Source: Hygrocybe punicea (taxonomy: Eukaryota > Basidiomycota > Agaricomycetes > Agaricales > Hygrophoraceae). From it: a DNA stretch of 64,000 bases. The position numbers and the translations under genes are program-made. Positions 44,270 through 55,122 of the stretch are shown here, piece after piece (within the stretch, counting starts at the first letter, position 1; each line of letters opens with the position of its first letter). The notes below the pieces were generated by a model. That model was not told the DNA's origin. It did no database searches and saw nothing but the letters and a program-made list of their open reading frames with translations. The DNA is taken from NCBI GenBank assembly GCA_963556145.1, contig OY744467.1, forward strand, positions 4,030,001-4,094,000, in the 5' to 3' direction.

Positions 44270-45911
44270 TGTTACATTTTTCAACTCCGCAACTCCGATT
44301 CCGACTCCACTACCCACGATGACGATTCCACTTTACCATACCTTCCTTTTTCGTTCCCCTTTACCTTTTGTCTTCTTTTGGACATTGTTGTTTATTCTTG
44401 TCCTTGTTCTCTTTTCTTCCTTTCTTCTTCTAGAACAATCCAGACCGACCATGGACACATCCCCACGTTACCTTGCTGTACCCGAATAGTCTCCTTGCCG
44501 ACGGACATCATCGCTATTGTCTTTTCCCTTGCCCTGACATATTGTTGACTTCATCCCACGACAAACCGATTCACAATGGCTGTACTCCCGACACAGCTCA
44601 TTACCGTAATTGTTATTGGCAGCATTGCCATCACCTTCCTGATCGGTTTCTACTTTGTTATGATCTATCTTTGGCATCGGCATCGAAACCCTTCCGCCAT
44701 TGATACTTCTGACTTCCACCTCAACAATATCTCGACACGTAATTGACAATTGCCATTCCCGGATATATGGTTTCCACTTTCGTATTCTGTGCCTACCATT
44801 ATCCTCCCTGACGATCCGACGACATTCCTCACCTGCACGCATGCCCTGGACAATCCTCGATCACAGGACATTTCACTGTTCTCTCTAATCCGACCATTGC
44901 CGAAGCACATTCTTTTGGACTTCGACCACAGACCATACGACTTCCCAAACAGTGAACCAACCCCTATCGTATATTGTTCGCACGACACCGCTTCAATGCA
45001 GTACCCGACGACTTGTTCCCACAGCTTGTCACTCATGCCATGACTCGAAACCTGGACCCACGTTCATTTATCCTTTTCCATCCATAATCTTGATACCTCC
45101 CACACTCGTTTACAATGATACCCTTTCTTGGACAAATACCGACATCAGGTGGACCACATTGTTCCACACACAGGACAAGACACCGCCCCTCGATACGTCA
45201 TTGACACAGACATCGTCATCCGGTACAGCTTATGCTGTTCACATGTCTGACCTCGACTAGCCCACTGTCCTAGTTGGTTTTTTCCTCTATACATTCCTTC
45301 ATTTTCTTTCATACCAACCTTGCCACTATATCCACGCTACCTCAAGACACTCTCATCACCAACCCCACACTGGACGATACCCATCTTCGACCCGACCGTG
45401 CAATGCACTTGCCAGACTGCACACTTGCCCGTTACAGCAAGTGTAGACCCCGAATTGGCAATTCTGCATGTCACATGATCCGATGACAAATCATCCGAGT
45501 CATCCGGACCTCTTCTATCCTCAACGACACCCGGGCCTCCAGTTGGATCGCGAGAACATCGACATGAGGACGCCTCATGTACGCCTCATGGTGAACACAT
45601 GGTAGAGTTGGACATGTTGTGGCTTCATGGTTGTAGTTCTATTTACCTCCCCTCAAGACCAGTCACTATATATACTGTTCTTGTTGTTGGTTCGGACTTT
45701 TTCTTCTTTTCCTTTCTTTACGTTTAGTCTGGTTCTTGGGGCAGACCCCCTTGTCTTGGGTAACCCCCACGGCTCGCAATGACTTTAGACCATGAACCTC
45801 CCCCCTTGTAGCAGTGTTATCTATCAATGAAACTGCTGTTCTTCCCTCTGGAAACCGCCCCCCTGTTAAGTTGATTGTTGCCGGAGCCCGCTGCAGAAGC
45901 GATCCGTAACA
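44270..45911 (+). repeat. 5' LTR of element B
   Basis: 1,642 bp, TGTTAC...GTAACA. A TATATATA motif occurs at about 45667-45674. Unusually long for a Ty3-type LTR; it contains the short membrane ORF at 44576. Confidence 0.9.
44576..44746 (+). CDS. Hypothetical 56-aa single-span membrane protein in element B LTR
   Basis: ATG 44576 opens a 56-codon frame: MAVLPTQ, then about 25 hydrophobic residues (ITVIVIGSIAITFLIGFYFV...), then a basic WHRHR and a polar tail. This N-out/C-in style layout is like the ORF in element A's repeat. An identical copy lies in the 3' LTR (49274-49444). No homologue is recognised. Small ORFs can be hydrophobic by chance; the case rests on the recurrence in two element families. 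Confidence 0.35.
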   Translation: MAVLPTQLITVIVIGSIAITFLIGFYFVMIYLWHRHRNPSAIDTSDFHLNNISTRN

Positions 45912-46790
45912 AAAGACTAAACGTTTCCCAACTCCCCCGACATTCAACTTTCGACATGAACGAACGAACCCCCTCCTCTCTCCCGAATCTCTCCCTCGTC
46001 CTCCCCTACACCCTCTTCCTCTCCTCCTCCTCTCGACTTTATTCATCCCTCAACCCTGACCCCACACGAATGGACGAACGAACGATGCTAGACTGTTACA
46101 GATGCAGACCTGAAATCTGTTGATGTACACTAGCCACCCAGACCCCGAATGATTGTTGAATACTCCGAATGGTCAACCTCAAGACTGCCGCCCTGCGAAT
46201 TATTTATGGTTTATCCATAATAATTGCTCAAGCCCAATCCTGGAACCCAAGTTGTAATAAACCCCTGACTAACGTCACCACTGTCATTCCGCTACTTCAA
46301 TACGATAATTATGACATGAATGATGCAATGGACATGACTTGTCATTGCCCCAGATGCAGAAGGACACTGCTAGACAAACCAATCGCCTTAGGTATCCCAC
46401 CTTCATGATTCAAATATGTTTTGGTTGTACCAGACATATTATGACTCCCTCTCCCTGGACGAACCGAAAATCAACGAACCCTTCAAACCGCCTTCCTACC
46501 CTTCCTTCAACCTCCTCCCCCCCCATCTCCTCACCAAATGCAGAAAGCCCAGAGAAAGCCAGTATGCATATGAAACCCCGAATCCTGTAATGACCTGTAC
46601 ATGCGACAAAGAGAAGTGGTTGATCTTAGTAGTCTGTTGGAACAGATGAAAGGGGACCCTCTTTGTTTGACATGGATGAACAAACGACCAAGACTATAAT
46701 GATTGTCATGACTAGAACACATACGAAATACCACTCCTTACCAATTTGGATAGCGCGGATCGGCATATCAGGTGATATCCCGCTACACAC
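45912..46790 (+). other. Element B interior, 5' part
   Basis: Leader region after the 5' LTR. I recognise no primer-binding site or protein domain; the short frames here are unconvincing. Confidence 0.4.
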
Positions 46791-47357
46791 CCTCTTTTTC
46801 TAGAAGTTTGATCCCCGATCATACATACGAATCCACGAGGCAACCAAGACCCTGGTACATGGACCGATCACTGGAAACTCCGACACGATGCTGACAACGA
46901 GGCATGGTAATTACCGAAGACGGAAAACTTCTTTAAACCACCCACTTGTCGTCACCCTGGCCAACCTCTGCCCCCAGACCACCCATACCCATGGCCTGAC
47001 CGCCGGTCCTGGAGTGACCCCTACGTTTGGTGTTTGCTCGACCGTCCTGACGACTGGGTTGACTATATTAGTTGGAACGATCCTCGCATCCCCCACCTGG
47101 TCACCATCCACGATATTTTCCTTGGTCCTATCTTACAGGAACTACATCGACTTCGCAACCGTCTACGGCCTACCGCACAAAGAAATCGTCGCATCCAGAC
47201 CCTCATCCACGAATTACAAGTTCTCCTCGACTTTGACGTACCATTCCATCGACTTGTTGTTCGCATCCCCGCTCCTCGTCTTGCACCCGTACCCCAGAAT
47301 CATTGTGACGCACGTATCGTCCAACATCCCCGACACCGTCCCCACCGTCGACATTGA
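46791..47357 (+). pseudogene. Unrecognised ORF in element B interior
   Basis: A frame readable from about 46800 to 47357 with one TAA (46911-46913) encodes a W/P/D-rich sequence (NEAW, WSDPYVWC, WVDYISWNDPR) followed by a helical, R-rich part (LQELHRLRNRL). It could be a remnant Gag; no motif confirms that. Confidence 0.3.
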
Positions 47358-47851
47358 CAATGAGTCTCGACGTACCCTTTATCTTTGATGATCTGGACAA
47401 CGAGCTATATTTTGGTGCAGTGAACATTTGCGGTGAAGAACATCCGACTCCCCCCATTGATGACTTTGATGCGTACATGGACAGTCTCACTGATCTTCCA
47501 ACACCCCCTCGAAAAGTAACCCACCAACCACATATAGAGATGGATGATGAATACCGAGCATGGTTGTATTCTCCACCTCTTGTCTCGCTCCAAACCCAGT
47601 CACGTCGCTGCTCTCCACTTCTTCCCCAATCCCAGAGAAAGAAACTCGACCATGCACACCGTTCTGACGGCCATAACATGCAGAACAAACGCTCGAGACA
47701 TGGGATCAAAGAACCCGATTATCATCGTCATGCCTTATTTCGTGCAATGCATGAGCGTATGGTGAAGGGGAAGGAGAATGACATCCATGGATTGGATTGG
47801 AGATTGATGTTGTTTGTGAAAGGATACACCCCTGTCATGTATGATTCATAG
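47354..47851 (+). CDS. Hypothetical protein in element B interior
   Basis: 165 codons, starting four bases before the stop of the previous frame (ATGA-type overlap). Acidic first half (DDLDN, DDFDAYMDSL) and basic second half (KRSRHG, HRHALFRAMHERM). No family recognised; may be a decayed element protein. Confidence 0.3.
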   Translation: MTMSLDVPFIFDDLDNELYFGAVNICGEEHPTPPIDDFDAYMDSLTDLPTPPRKVTHQPHIEMDDEYRAWLYSPPLVSLQTQSRRCSPLLPQSQRKKLDHAHRSDGHNMQNKRSRHGIKEPDYHRHALFRAMHERMVKGKENDIHGLDWRLMLFVKGYTPVMYDS

Positions 47852-48967
47852 AATGGACTTTCCCCTGTATGTAAACGACCTCGACATTATTTACACCAAC
47901 AAAAACACCCAGAAGAAGAAACAGAATACCCAGAAACAGAAGAGAAGAAATAGAAATGGAATGGACAGATGGAACATGACCATAGAGAAACATGTAGCAG
48001 GTTCTCTCACCAGCTATACAAATAAGAGACGAAGCAGCAGGTTCTCTCACCAGCTATATAAGTAAGAGATGAATATCCGAAATGATATAAAATCTATGAC
48101 CTCCAGACGCATGCATGATCGCTATAAGCCATAGAATGAACCTCAATGTCTATGGACATCAGAACTGAACCAGAAGGATACTGGTTATCAAACCAATGAC
48201 CTCCAATCCCATAAAGGGGAAAGGAACCCGATGTGCTGCTGACCAGTATGGCAGTAAATGCACCAGAAAAGAAACAGTGAAGAATGAATCCCCATCCGAA
48301 ATCCTTTGCCAATGTATAACTTGGAACTGGCAACTCTTTCATCTTCCTTATCCCGAATTCCCAAACATCTTCTGACCGACACCAGACCCTGTTGCATTCA
48401 TGGAATATGAAGAAATCTCGCACACCATTCGAGTGTAGGAAATCCACGATCAGTCAACAACACCGATATCTGAAATGATATAAATCTATGCCCATTCAAA
48501 TGTCCGTAATGACCATAAACTTCTGACACCCAGAACTTCCTGACATCCAGAGCTCCCTCATCCCAAAAATGCCGACCACCTAATTCTCTTCAAACCGACA
48601 ACCCTCACTGAACACCTTGAACCCGACAACCTTTACATCCTTTCGAACCCGACACCCTTGACGACTTAATGACAATGAAATGAAACAACGACCTCTGATT
48701 ATTGAAAATGACAAAAAAAAAATGGCAAAAAATGATTGGACGAACCCGAACATAATTCCTTTTAACCCTTGTAACTCAGTAACGTCTTCATGATTTAATG
48801 ACCTTTGGACTGACATTTTTTCCTTCATCGTGTCTTTATTTTCTTGCCGACCTTGATCATGTCGTTAAACTGTCTGTTCTTTCCTTGTAATTTTTTCCTT
48901 GTTCTTTGTTTCCCTTGTTCTTTGTTCTTCCGGTTAATCGGGACGATTCCCCTTGTTCCGGGGGTAT
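47852..48967 (+). other. Element B interior, 3' part and polypurine region
   Basis: No supported gene. A 38-bp unit (AGCAGGTTCTCTCACCAGCT...) is repeated twice at 47995-48062. The final bases GGGGGTAT before 48968 serve as the likely polypurine tract. Confidence 0.45.
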
Positions 48968-49597
48968 TGTTACATTTTTCAACTCCGCAACTCCGATTCC
49001 GACTCCACTACCCACGATGACGATTCCACTTTACCATACCTTCCTTTTTCGTTCCCCTTTACCTTTTGTCTTCTTTTGGACATTGTTGTTTATTCTTGTC
49101 CTTGTTCTCTTTTCTTCCTTTCTTCTTCTAGAACAATCCAGACCGACCATGGACACATCCCCACGTTACCTTGCTGTACCCGAATAGTCTCCTTGCCGAC
49201 GGACATCATCGCTATTGTCTTTTCCCTTGCCCTGACATATTGTTGACTTCATCCCACGACAAACCGATTCACAATGGCTGTACTCCCGACACAGCTCATT
49301 ACCGTAATTGTTATTGGCAGCATTGCCATCACCTTCCTGATCGGTTTCTACTTTGTTATGATCTATCTTTGGCATCGGCATCGAAACCCTTCCGCCATTG
49401 ATACTTCTGACTTCCACCTCAACAATATCTCGACACGTAATTGACAATTGCCATTCCCGGATATATGGTTTCCACTTTCGTATTCTGTGCCTACCATTAT
49501 CCTCCCTGACGATCCGACGACATTCCTCACCTGCACGCATGCCCTGGACAATCCTCGATCACAGGACATTTCACTGTTCTCTCTAATCCGACCATTG
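48968..49597 (+). repeat. 3' LTR of element B, left part
   Basis: Matches 44270-44899 and is interrupted by element D after CATTG (49593-49597). Confidence 0.92.
49274..49444 (+). CDS. 56-aa membrane ORF, 3' LTR copy
   Basis: Identical frame to 44576-44746. In this position, upstream of the LTR TATA region, the ORF would lie in U3 and be part of the 3' end of a genomic transcript. Confidence 0.35.
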   Translation: MAVLPTQLITVIVIGSIAITFLIGFYFVMIYLWHRHRNPSAIDTSDFHLNNISTRN

Positions 49598-50153
49598 TGT
49601 CATATCCCATGCAGCTCTGCCGGATTCCGACGAACTCCGCTCCGGACTTTTCCGCCGACTTATCTTATCTTATCTTATCTTATCTTCTCGCGTACGTTAT
49701 TGTTCTTCTCTTGTTAATTACTATTCTTCCCCATCTCCGTTTACTCCGACCTCCTTTTCTCTTCCTCCCCTTTGTTTACTTGTCACCGTACATAGCAACC
49801 TTTTATCCCTTTTATTTTCTTCCGAACTCCGGTCCTCTTTCCGGAGTTCATATTGTCTTCACGTCTCCAAGGACATGACAATTAGTCTACCAAGTATATA
49901 AACTAGAACTACAATGTCCTGTAACTCCGTTCAGAAAATCAACTTGAGTTCCTTATTTCTTACCCACTCTCAAACTTAAGGCTTTCCCTTAAGCTCATTA
50001 GTTATCTTAGTACTTAGTCCGGAACTCCGGACTAACTCCACTCCGTCCACGTCTTCTCAATACAACTTAAGGAAGTAGTGAACCTACTTCAAGAGTTGAC
50101 GTCTCCGCTCCTCCAAAGAACTCCGATCCTTCCGGAGTTGCACGCCTCTAACA
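49598..50153 (+). repeat. 5' LTR of element D
   Basis: 556 bp. TATA-like TATATAAA at about 49895. Contains nine ACTCCG/CGGAGT hexamers, including a perfect inverted pair AACTCCGG/CCGGAGTT at 49825-49848. Confidence 0.95.
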
Positions 50154-50199
50154 GTATTTTCTGAACAACTCTTGAGTCGTATTCCCTTTACATTTGATC

Positions 50200-51372
50200 A
50201 TGTCTTTCCAAGGCTTCTCCCAACGAAGAACCCCCACACGTTATCGACTTACACGACCGGCAAACACCTCATCCCAACGCCCAACGATAACCCCGGTCTC
50301 TCCGTTAGAAGAAACTCACACTCCGAGACACGAACCGTTTCCGCGCCCAGTCTTCGAAGAGAACAATCCTCTCAGACCGGGCAATCCTAATCGCGATGAT
50401 ACCAACCTTGCTGAGGCCATCGCTCTTCTAGCCACTACTCTCCGAAACAAAGGAGACGACAAGCAACGCACCAAAGTCCGAGAACCGGACACGTTTGACG
50501 CCTCCGATCCGACAAAACTCCGCCCTTTCCTGGTTCAGTGTCAACTGAATTTCAATGATCGACCAACCGCTTTCCAAACGGACGGCGCCAAAGTCAACTT
50601 CGCCCTCTCCTACCTCAAAGGGATCGCACTTGCGTGGTTCGAGCCTTACCTTTTGGAGAACCCAGATATCGATACCTATCCGCCGGACTTCATGTCCGAT
50701 TACGGAGATTTCTGCACGGAGTTGTAGAATAATTTCGGACCTCTGGACCCTAAAGGTAGCGCCGAGAGCGAGTTGGAAAACCTTGTAATGAAGGATAACC
50801 AACGAATTGCGAAGTATATCGTCAACTTCAATCGTCTCGCTACGCAGACTGGCTGGGACATCGGTGCCTTACGGCATTCTTTTTACCGAGGACTTCCGGA
50901 TCGCCTCAAAGATCAACTTGCCCAATCCGAGAAACCAAAGAACCTCTACGAGCTGAAGGATAAGGCTCAACTCCTTGATGCCCGGTATTGGGAACGGAAA
51001 TCGGAGATTTCCCGCGCTTCGGGATCCTCTTCTGCTAAAGCCTCTACTTCCGAGGCCAAGTCTTCAACCGAAAAAGCTTCTGAGAAGAAGTCCCCTGCCA
51101 AAACTACCAACTCCGGTAGTACCTCCTCCACCACTCCGAAAACCCCTCCTGTCTACGCCAATAAGCTAGGCAAGGATGGTAAACTCAAGCCCGCGGAACG
51201 TCAACGCCGCATCGACAATAAACTCTGCATTATATGCGGGGGAGCCGGACACATGGCCAAGGATTGCACCAAGGCCAAGTATTCGTCCACTCGCGTTGCC
51301 GCCCGCGCCGCCTCCACTTCCTCCGCACCTCCGGTCTCTAGTTCCGATTCTCTAGAGGAGCCGGAAAAATAG
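50200..51372 (+). pseudogene. Element D Gag (one in-frame TAG)
   Basis: ATG 50200 begins a polar N-terminus, then a capsid-like domain (AEAIALLATTL, PFLVQCQLNFNDRP, ALAWFEPYLLE) up to a TAG at 50725-50727. The same frame continues with NNFGPLDPKGSAESELENL and ends at TAG 51370-51372. Near the end is a CCHC zinc knuckle (CIICGGAGHMAKDC). The TAG lies where capsid domains of this family usually have Gln, so a CAG-to-TAG change is likely. Gag would form the particle and bind the RNA genome. Confidence 0.88.
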
Positions 51373-54300
51373 AGAGCAGTCTGCATACTCCGGCACAGGA
51401 TGTAGGCTGCGTTGAACCTGACTGTGCGCTACCGGAAGTAAAACTCAACGCGTCTGCTCTTTCTAACGATTCCTTGACGATTTCTCTTTATCATTCTACT
51501 ACGCTTATCGTTACCCTTGTGGATTGTGGATCGACGCATTGTTTCATTGACCCGGAATTTTGTTCCCTTCACAATCTTCCTATTTTTCTTACTGCTCCGA
51601 AACGCCTCCGCTTGTTTGATGGTTCCTCCGGTGGAATCATCGACAAATGTGTATCTATCTCTGTCCGTTTTTCTACTGGTGAAATTCTAATCTTAGAATT
51701 TTTGGTCACTCCGTTGGATCCGTCTGTTTCCGCAGTTCTTGGATATAGCTGGCTCGCCAAATACAATCCGTTGATTGACTGGGTCGAGCATAGCGTTAAA
51801 TTCCGTTCTTCTGATTCCGCGCCTCCGTTGTCGACTCCGGTGCCTAGCGAGGCACCACTTCCGGACCCTCCAGTACGACCTCCGTCCCCTCTGTCCTCTC
51901 CGTCTACTCCGCCTGAACCTTCTTCACCATCCGCTTCGAAGCCTGACATCTCCTTTGTCAGCGCTCAAGCCTTTTTGCGTGGTTGCAAAGTACCCGGCAC
52001 TCAGGTCTTCCGTATGGAAGTCCGATTACCTGACGCCACCGGTCGCTCTGCAAGCTACGGCCCTCCGGAGTCCTCCGAACCCTCCGTGGACCTTCACAAT
52101 ATCCCTGAAGAGTATCACGAATTCGCTGACGTCTTTAGCAAAACGAAGGCTTGGAACCTCCCTGAACACCGTCCTTACGACCTCAAAATTAATTTGGAGG
52201 ATGGTGCAAAACCTCCTTTTGGCCCGATTTACTCTATTTCACCCTTAGAGCTCGAGACCCTTCGGGAATTCCTTGACAAGAATCTCCGGGCGGGTTTCAT
52301 CCGCTCCTCCCGTTCTCCCTGCGGAGCTCCCATTCTTTTCTCTCGGAAGAAAAATGGAAGTCTTCGACTTTGCGTAGATTTCCGAGGACTCAATCGTATC
52401 ACGAGGAAGGACCGCTATCCTATCCCTCTTACGGTGGACCTTCTCGACGCTCCCCGGACTGCGCGCATTTACACTAAAATCGACCTTAAACACGCCTACC
52501 ATTTAGTCCGGATTGCCGAAGGTGATGAGTGGAAAACAGCTTTCCGCACTCGCTATGGCTCGTTTGAATGGTTGGTAATTCCGGAAGGTCTTACTAACGC
52601 CCCGGCGGCCTTCCAACACTTCGTCAACGATATTTTTTCCGACCTCCTTGACGTCTCTGTCATTGTTTACCTTGACGACATCCTCATCTATTCCGATGAC
52701 CCCGCTGATCATGTAGACCATGTCCGCGAGGTCCTCCGACGACTCCGGAAACACGGCCTCTATGCCAACGCCGAGAAGTGCTCTTTTGGCGTTGACACGG
52801 TGGAATACTTGGGTTACATTCTTTCCCCCCAAGGCCTTTCTATGGATCCTGCCAAGGTCCAAACTATCCAGGATTGGCCGGAACCCCGGAGGATCAAAGA
52901 TGTTCAATCCTTCCTTGGATTCGCCAATTTTTACCGGCGTTTCATTCCGGACTATTCCTCCATCACTATTCCACTTACCCGGCTCACTCGTAAAGGGTTA
53001 CAATGGAATTTCGATGATAAGTGTCGTTCCGCCTTCAATGACTTGAAATCCGCTTTCATTTCCGCCCCAATCCTTTCCCATTGGTCACCCGAGTTTGACA
53101 CTCTGGTGGAGACTGATGCTTCCGATTACGCCGTTGCTTCCATTCTCTCCGTACGCCATCCTGACGGTGAAATTCATCCGGTTGCTTTCCGGTCTCGTAC
53201 CCTTTCGGACTCGGAGTTGAACTACGATACCCATGACAAGGAACTCCTTGCCATCTTCGACGCTTTCACTGCCTGGCGGCATTATTTGGAAGGTACTGCT
53301 ACTCCGGTCGACGTTATCACCGATCACAAAAATTTGGAGTACTTCTCCACCGTCCGCTTGCTTACCCGCCGTCAAGCCCGCTGGTCGGAGTTCCTTTCCC
53401 GCTTCAACTTTGTTATCCGCTTTCGCCCAGGCAAGCTTGGCACTAAGCCCGATACCCTTACTCGACGCTGGGATGTCTACGCTAAAGGGGGAGATAGCGA
53501 CTACGCCAAAGCCAATCCTCACAATTTCCGCCCTGTTTTTGGGCCGGAACAATTGGCTTCGTCCCTCCAAGCGACTTCCCTCGAAGATGTAGTCCTTGGC
53601 GCCGGATTCACCATAGACGTCGATTCCCTTCACTCCGATATCATCTCCGGACTACAGGTTGATCCTATTGCCTCCGGACATGTTTCCCGTACCACCTCTG
53701 GCCCAGATCCTCGATGGTCTATCGACGATTTAGGTTTTCTACGCCTCGATAATCGTATCTATGTCCCCGATGTCAATGACCTACGACTCCGGATTTTGCG
53801 TTCCAAACATGATCATCCTACTGCAGGACACTTCGGGCAAAATAAGACTCTCGAAATCATCCGGCGGGAATACACCTGGCCCGGACTCCGGACTTTTGTC
53901 CGTGATTACTGCAAGTCTTGCACAACCTGCGCGAGATCCAAAACCCCTCGGCATCGTCCTTACGGATTGCTTAAGCAGCTCCCTATTCCAGAGAAACCAT
54001 GGAATTCAATTTCCATGGATTTCATCGAACAACTTCCGGACTCCGAAGGATTTATGGCCATCCTAGTTGTGGTTGACCGTCTTTCCAAGCAAGGGATCTT
54101 TATTCCAACTTACGATACGATTACTTCCCCCCAACTCGCACATCTTTTCCTTATTCACGTTTTTTCTAAGCACGGAGTTCCTAGTCACGTCACCTCCGAT
54201 AGAGGCACGGAATTTGTTTCCCATTTTTTCCGGTCTCTCGGAAAGGCCCTCGACATGAAACTCCACTTTACCTCCGGTTATCATCCTGAAGGCGATGGCC

Positions 54301-55091
54301 AAACGGAACGCGTCAATCAAACCCTTGAGCAATATCTCCGCGTTTATTGCAATTATCAGCAAGATAATTGGTCGTCCCTCCTTCCTCTTGCGGAATTTGC
54401 TTACAACAACGCTCCAAACGCCACTACCGGAGTTTCTCCTTTCTTTGCCAATAAAGGTTACCACCCTAACCTTTCCGTTCACCCGGATCGCGACCTCTCC
54501 TCCGCCCACGCACGAAAATTCGCTGTGGACCTCGATGAGTTACATCAACAACTTCGACAAACCATCTCTGAGGCACAACAACGTTATCAACACTACGCGG
54601 ACTTGAAGCGCACTCCACCTCCGAACTTCAAGGTTTCGGATTCCGTCTACGTCAAAGCTGAGCATTTCCGGACTACTAGACCCTCCAAGAAACTTTCTGA
54701 GAAGAACTTGGGGCCTTTTGAAGTTATTGCTAAGGCCGGTACTCACTCATATACCCTCCGTCTTCCGGAGGCTCTCCGCTCTGTTCACCCGGTCTATCAT
54801 GTCTCTCAGCTCGAACCGGCGACTCCGAATACCATTCCTAACCGTGTCCAACCTCTACCTCCTCCGATCGTTGTTGACGGAGAACCGGAGTTTGAGATCT
54901 CCGAAATACTCGATTCCAAGATCGACAACCGCCGTCGTGCTTGCAAGCTACTGTACCTTGTACGTTGGGAGGGCTACGAAGGCACTGACGAAGAAACTTC
55001 TTGGATCTTGGCCTCCGAACTTGGACATGCTACTGAGCTCGTTTCGGACTTTCACTCCGCTTATCCTTCGAAACCGGGCCCATCCTATTAA
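51342..55091 (+). CDS. Element D Pol (protease, RT, RNase H, integrase, chromodomain)
   Basis: The pol frame is open from 51342 and overlaps the end of gag by 31 nt in the -1 frame; GGAAAAATAG at the gag stop is a plausible slip site. From residue 1 at 51474: aspartic protease with LVDCGST (Asp 17); reverse transcriptase with YLDD at 399-402; RNase H (ETDASDYA about 546, THDKELLAI, TDHKN); integrase with an H-H-C-C finger (HPTAGH, CKSCTTC) and catalytic Asp/Asp/Glu in SMDFIE, TSDRGT and GQTERVN (about 848, 908, 944); and a C-terminal chromodomain (FEISEILD...LYLVRWEGY, about 1140-1195). Chromodomains direct integration to particular chromatin in this group. No stop or frameshift over 1,205 codons. 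Confidence 0.95.
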   Translation, partial: FRFSRGAGKIESSLHTPAQDVGCVEPDCALPEVKLNASALSNDSLTISLYHSTTLIVTLVDCGSTHCFIDPEFCSLHNLPIFLTAPKRLRLFDGSSGGIIDKCVSISVRFSTGEILILEFLVTPLDPSVSAVLGYSWLAKYNPLIDWVEHSVKFRSSDSAPPLSTPVPSEAPLPDPPVRPPSPLSSPSTPPEPSSPSASKPDISFVSAQAFLRGCKVPGTQVFRMEVRLPDATGRSASYGPPESSEPSVDLHNIPEEYHEFADVFSKTKAWNLPEHRPYDLKINLEDGAKPPFGPIYSISPLELETLREFLDKNLRAGFIRSSRSPCGAPILFSRKKNGSLRLCVDFRGLNRITRKDRYPIPLTVDLLDAPRTARIYTKIDLKHAYHLVRIAEGDEWKTAFRTRYGSFEWLVIPEGLTNAPAAFQHFVNDIFSDLLDVSVIVYLDDILIYSDDPADHVDHVREVLRRLRKHGLYANAEKCSFGVDTVEYLGYILSPQGLSMDPAKVQTIQDWPEPRRIKDVQSFLGFANFYRRFIPDYSSITIPLTRLTRKGLQWNFDDKCRSAFNDLKSAFISAPILSHWSPEFDTLVETDASDYAVASILSVRHPDGEIHPVAFRSRTLSDSELNYDTHDKELLAIFDAFTAWRHYLEGTATPVDVITDHKNLEYFSTVRLLTRRQARWSEFLSRFNFVIRFRPGKLGTKPDTLTRRWDVYAKGGDSDYAKANPHNFRPVFGPEQLASSLQATSLEDVVLGAGFTIDVDSLHSDIISGLQVDPIASGHVSRTTSGPDPRWSIDDLGFLRLDNRIYVPDVNDLRLRILRSKHDHPTAGHFGQNKTLEIIRREYTWPGLRTFVRDYCKSCTTCARSKTPRHRPYGLLKQLPIPEKPWNSISMDFIEQLPDSEGFMAILVVVDRLSKQGIFIPTYDTITSPQLAHLFLIHVFSKHGVPSHVTSDRGTEFVSHFFRSLGKALDMKLHFTSGYHPEGDGQTERVNQTLEQYLRVYCNYQQDNWSSLLPLAEFAYNNAPNATTGVSPFFANKGYHPNLSVHPDRDLSSAHARKFAVDLDELHQQLRQTISEAQQRYQHYADLKRTPPPNFKVSDSVYVKAEHFRTTRPSKKLSEKNLGPFEVIAKAGTHSYTLRLPEALRSVHPVYHVSQLEPATPNTIPNRVQPLPPPIVVDGEPEFEISEILDSKIDNRRRACKLLYLVRWEGYEGTDEETSWILASELGHATELVSDFHSAYPSKPGPSY
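53481..53498 (+). other. Candidate central polypurine tract of element D
   Basis: GCTAAAGGGGGAGATA here repeats the 3' polypurine tract GCTAAGGGGGAGATA (56063-56077) with one extra A. It lies between RNase H and integrase, the same place as in element G. Confidence 0.5.
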
Positions 55092-55122
55092 TTCTGTCTA
55101 TTTACGATTTTCGCGGACTGTT

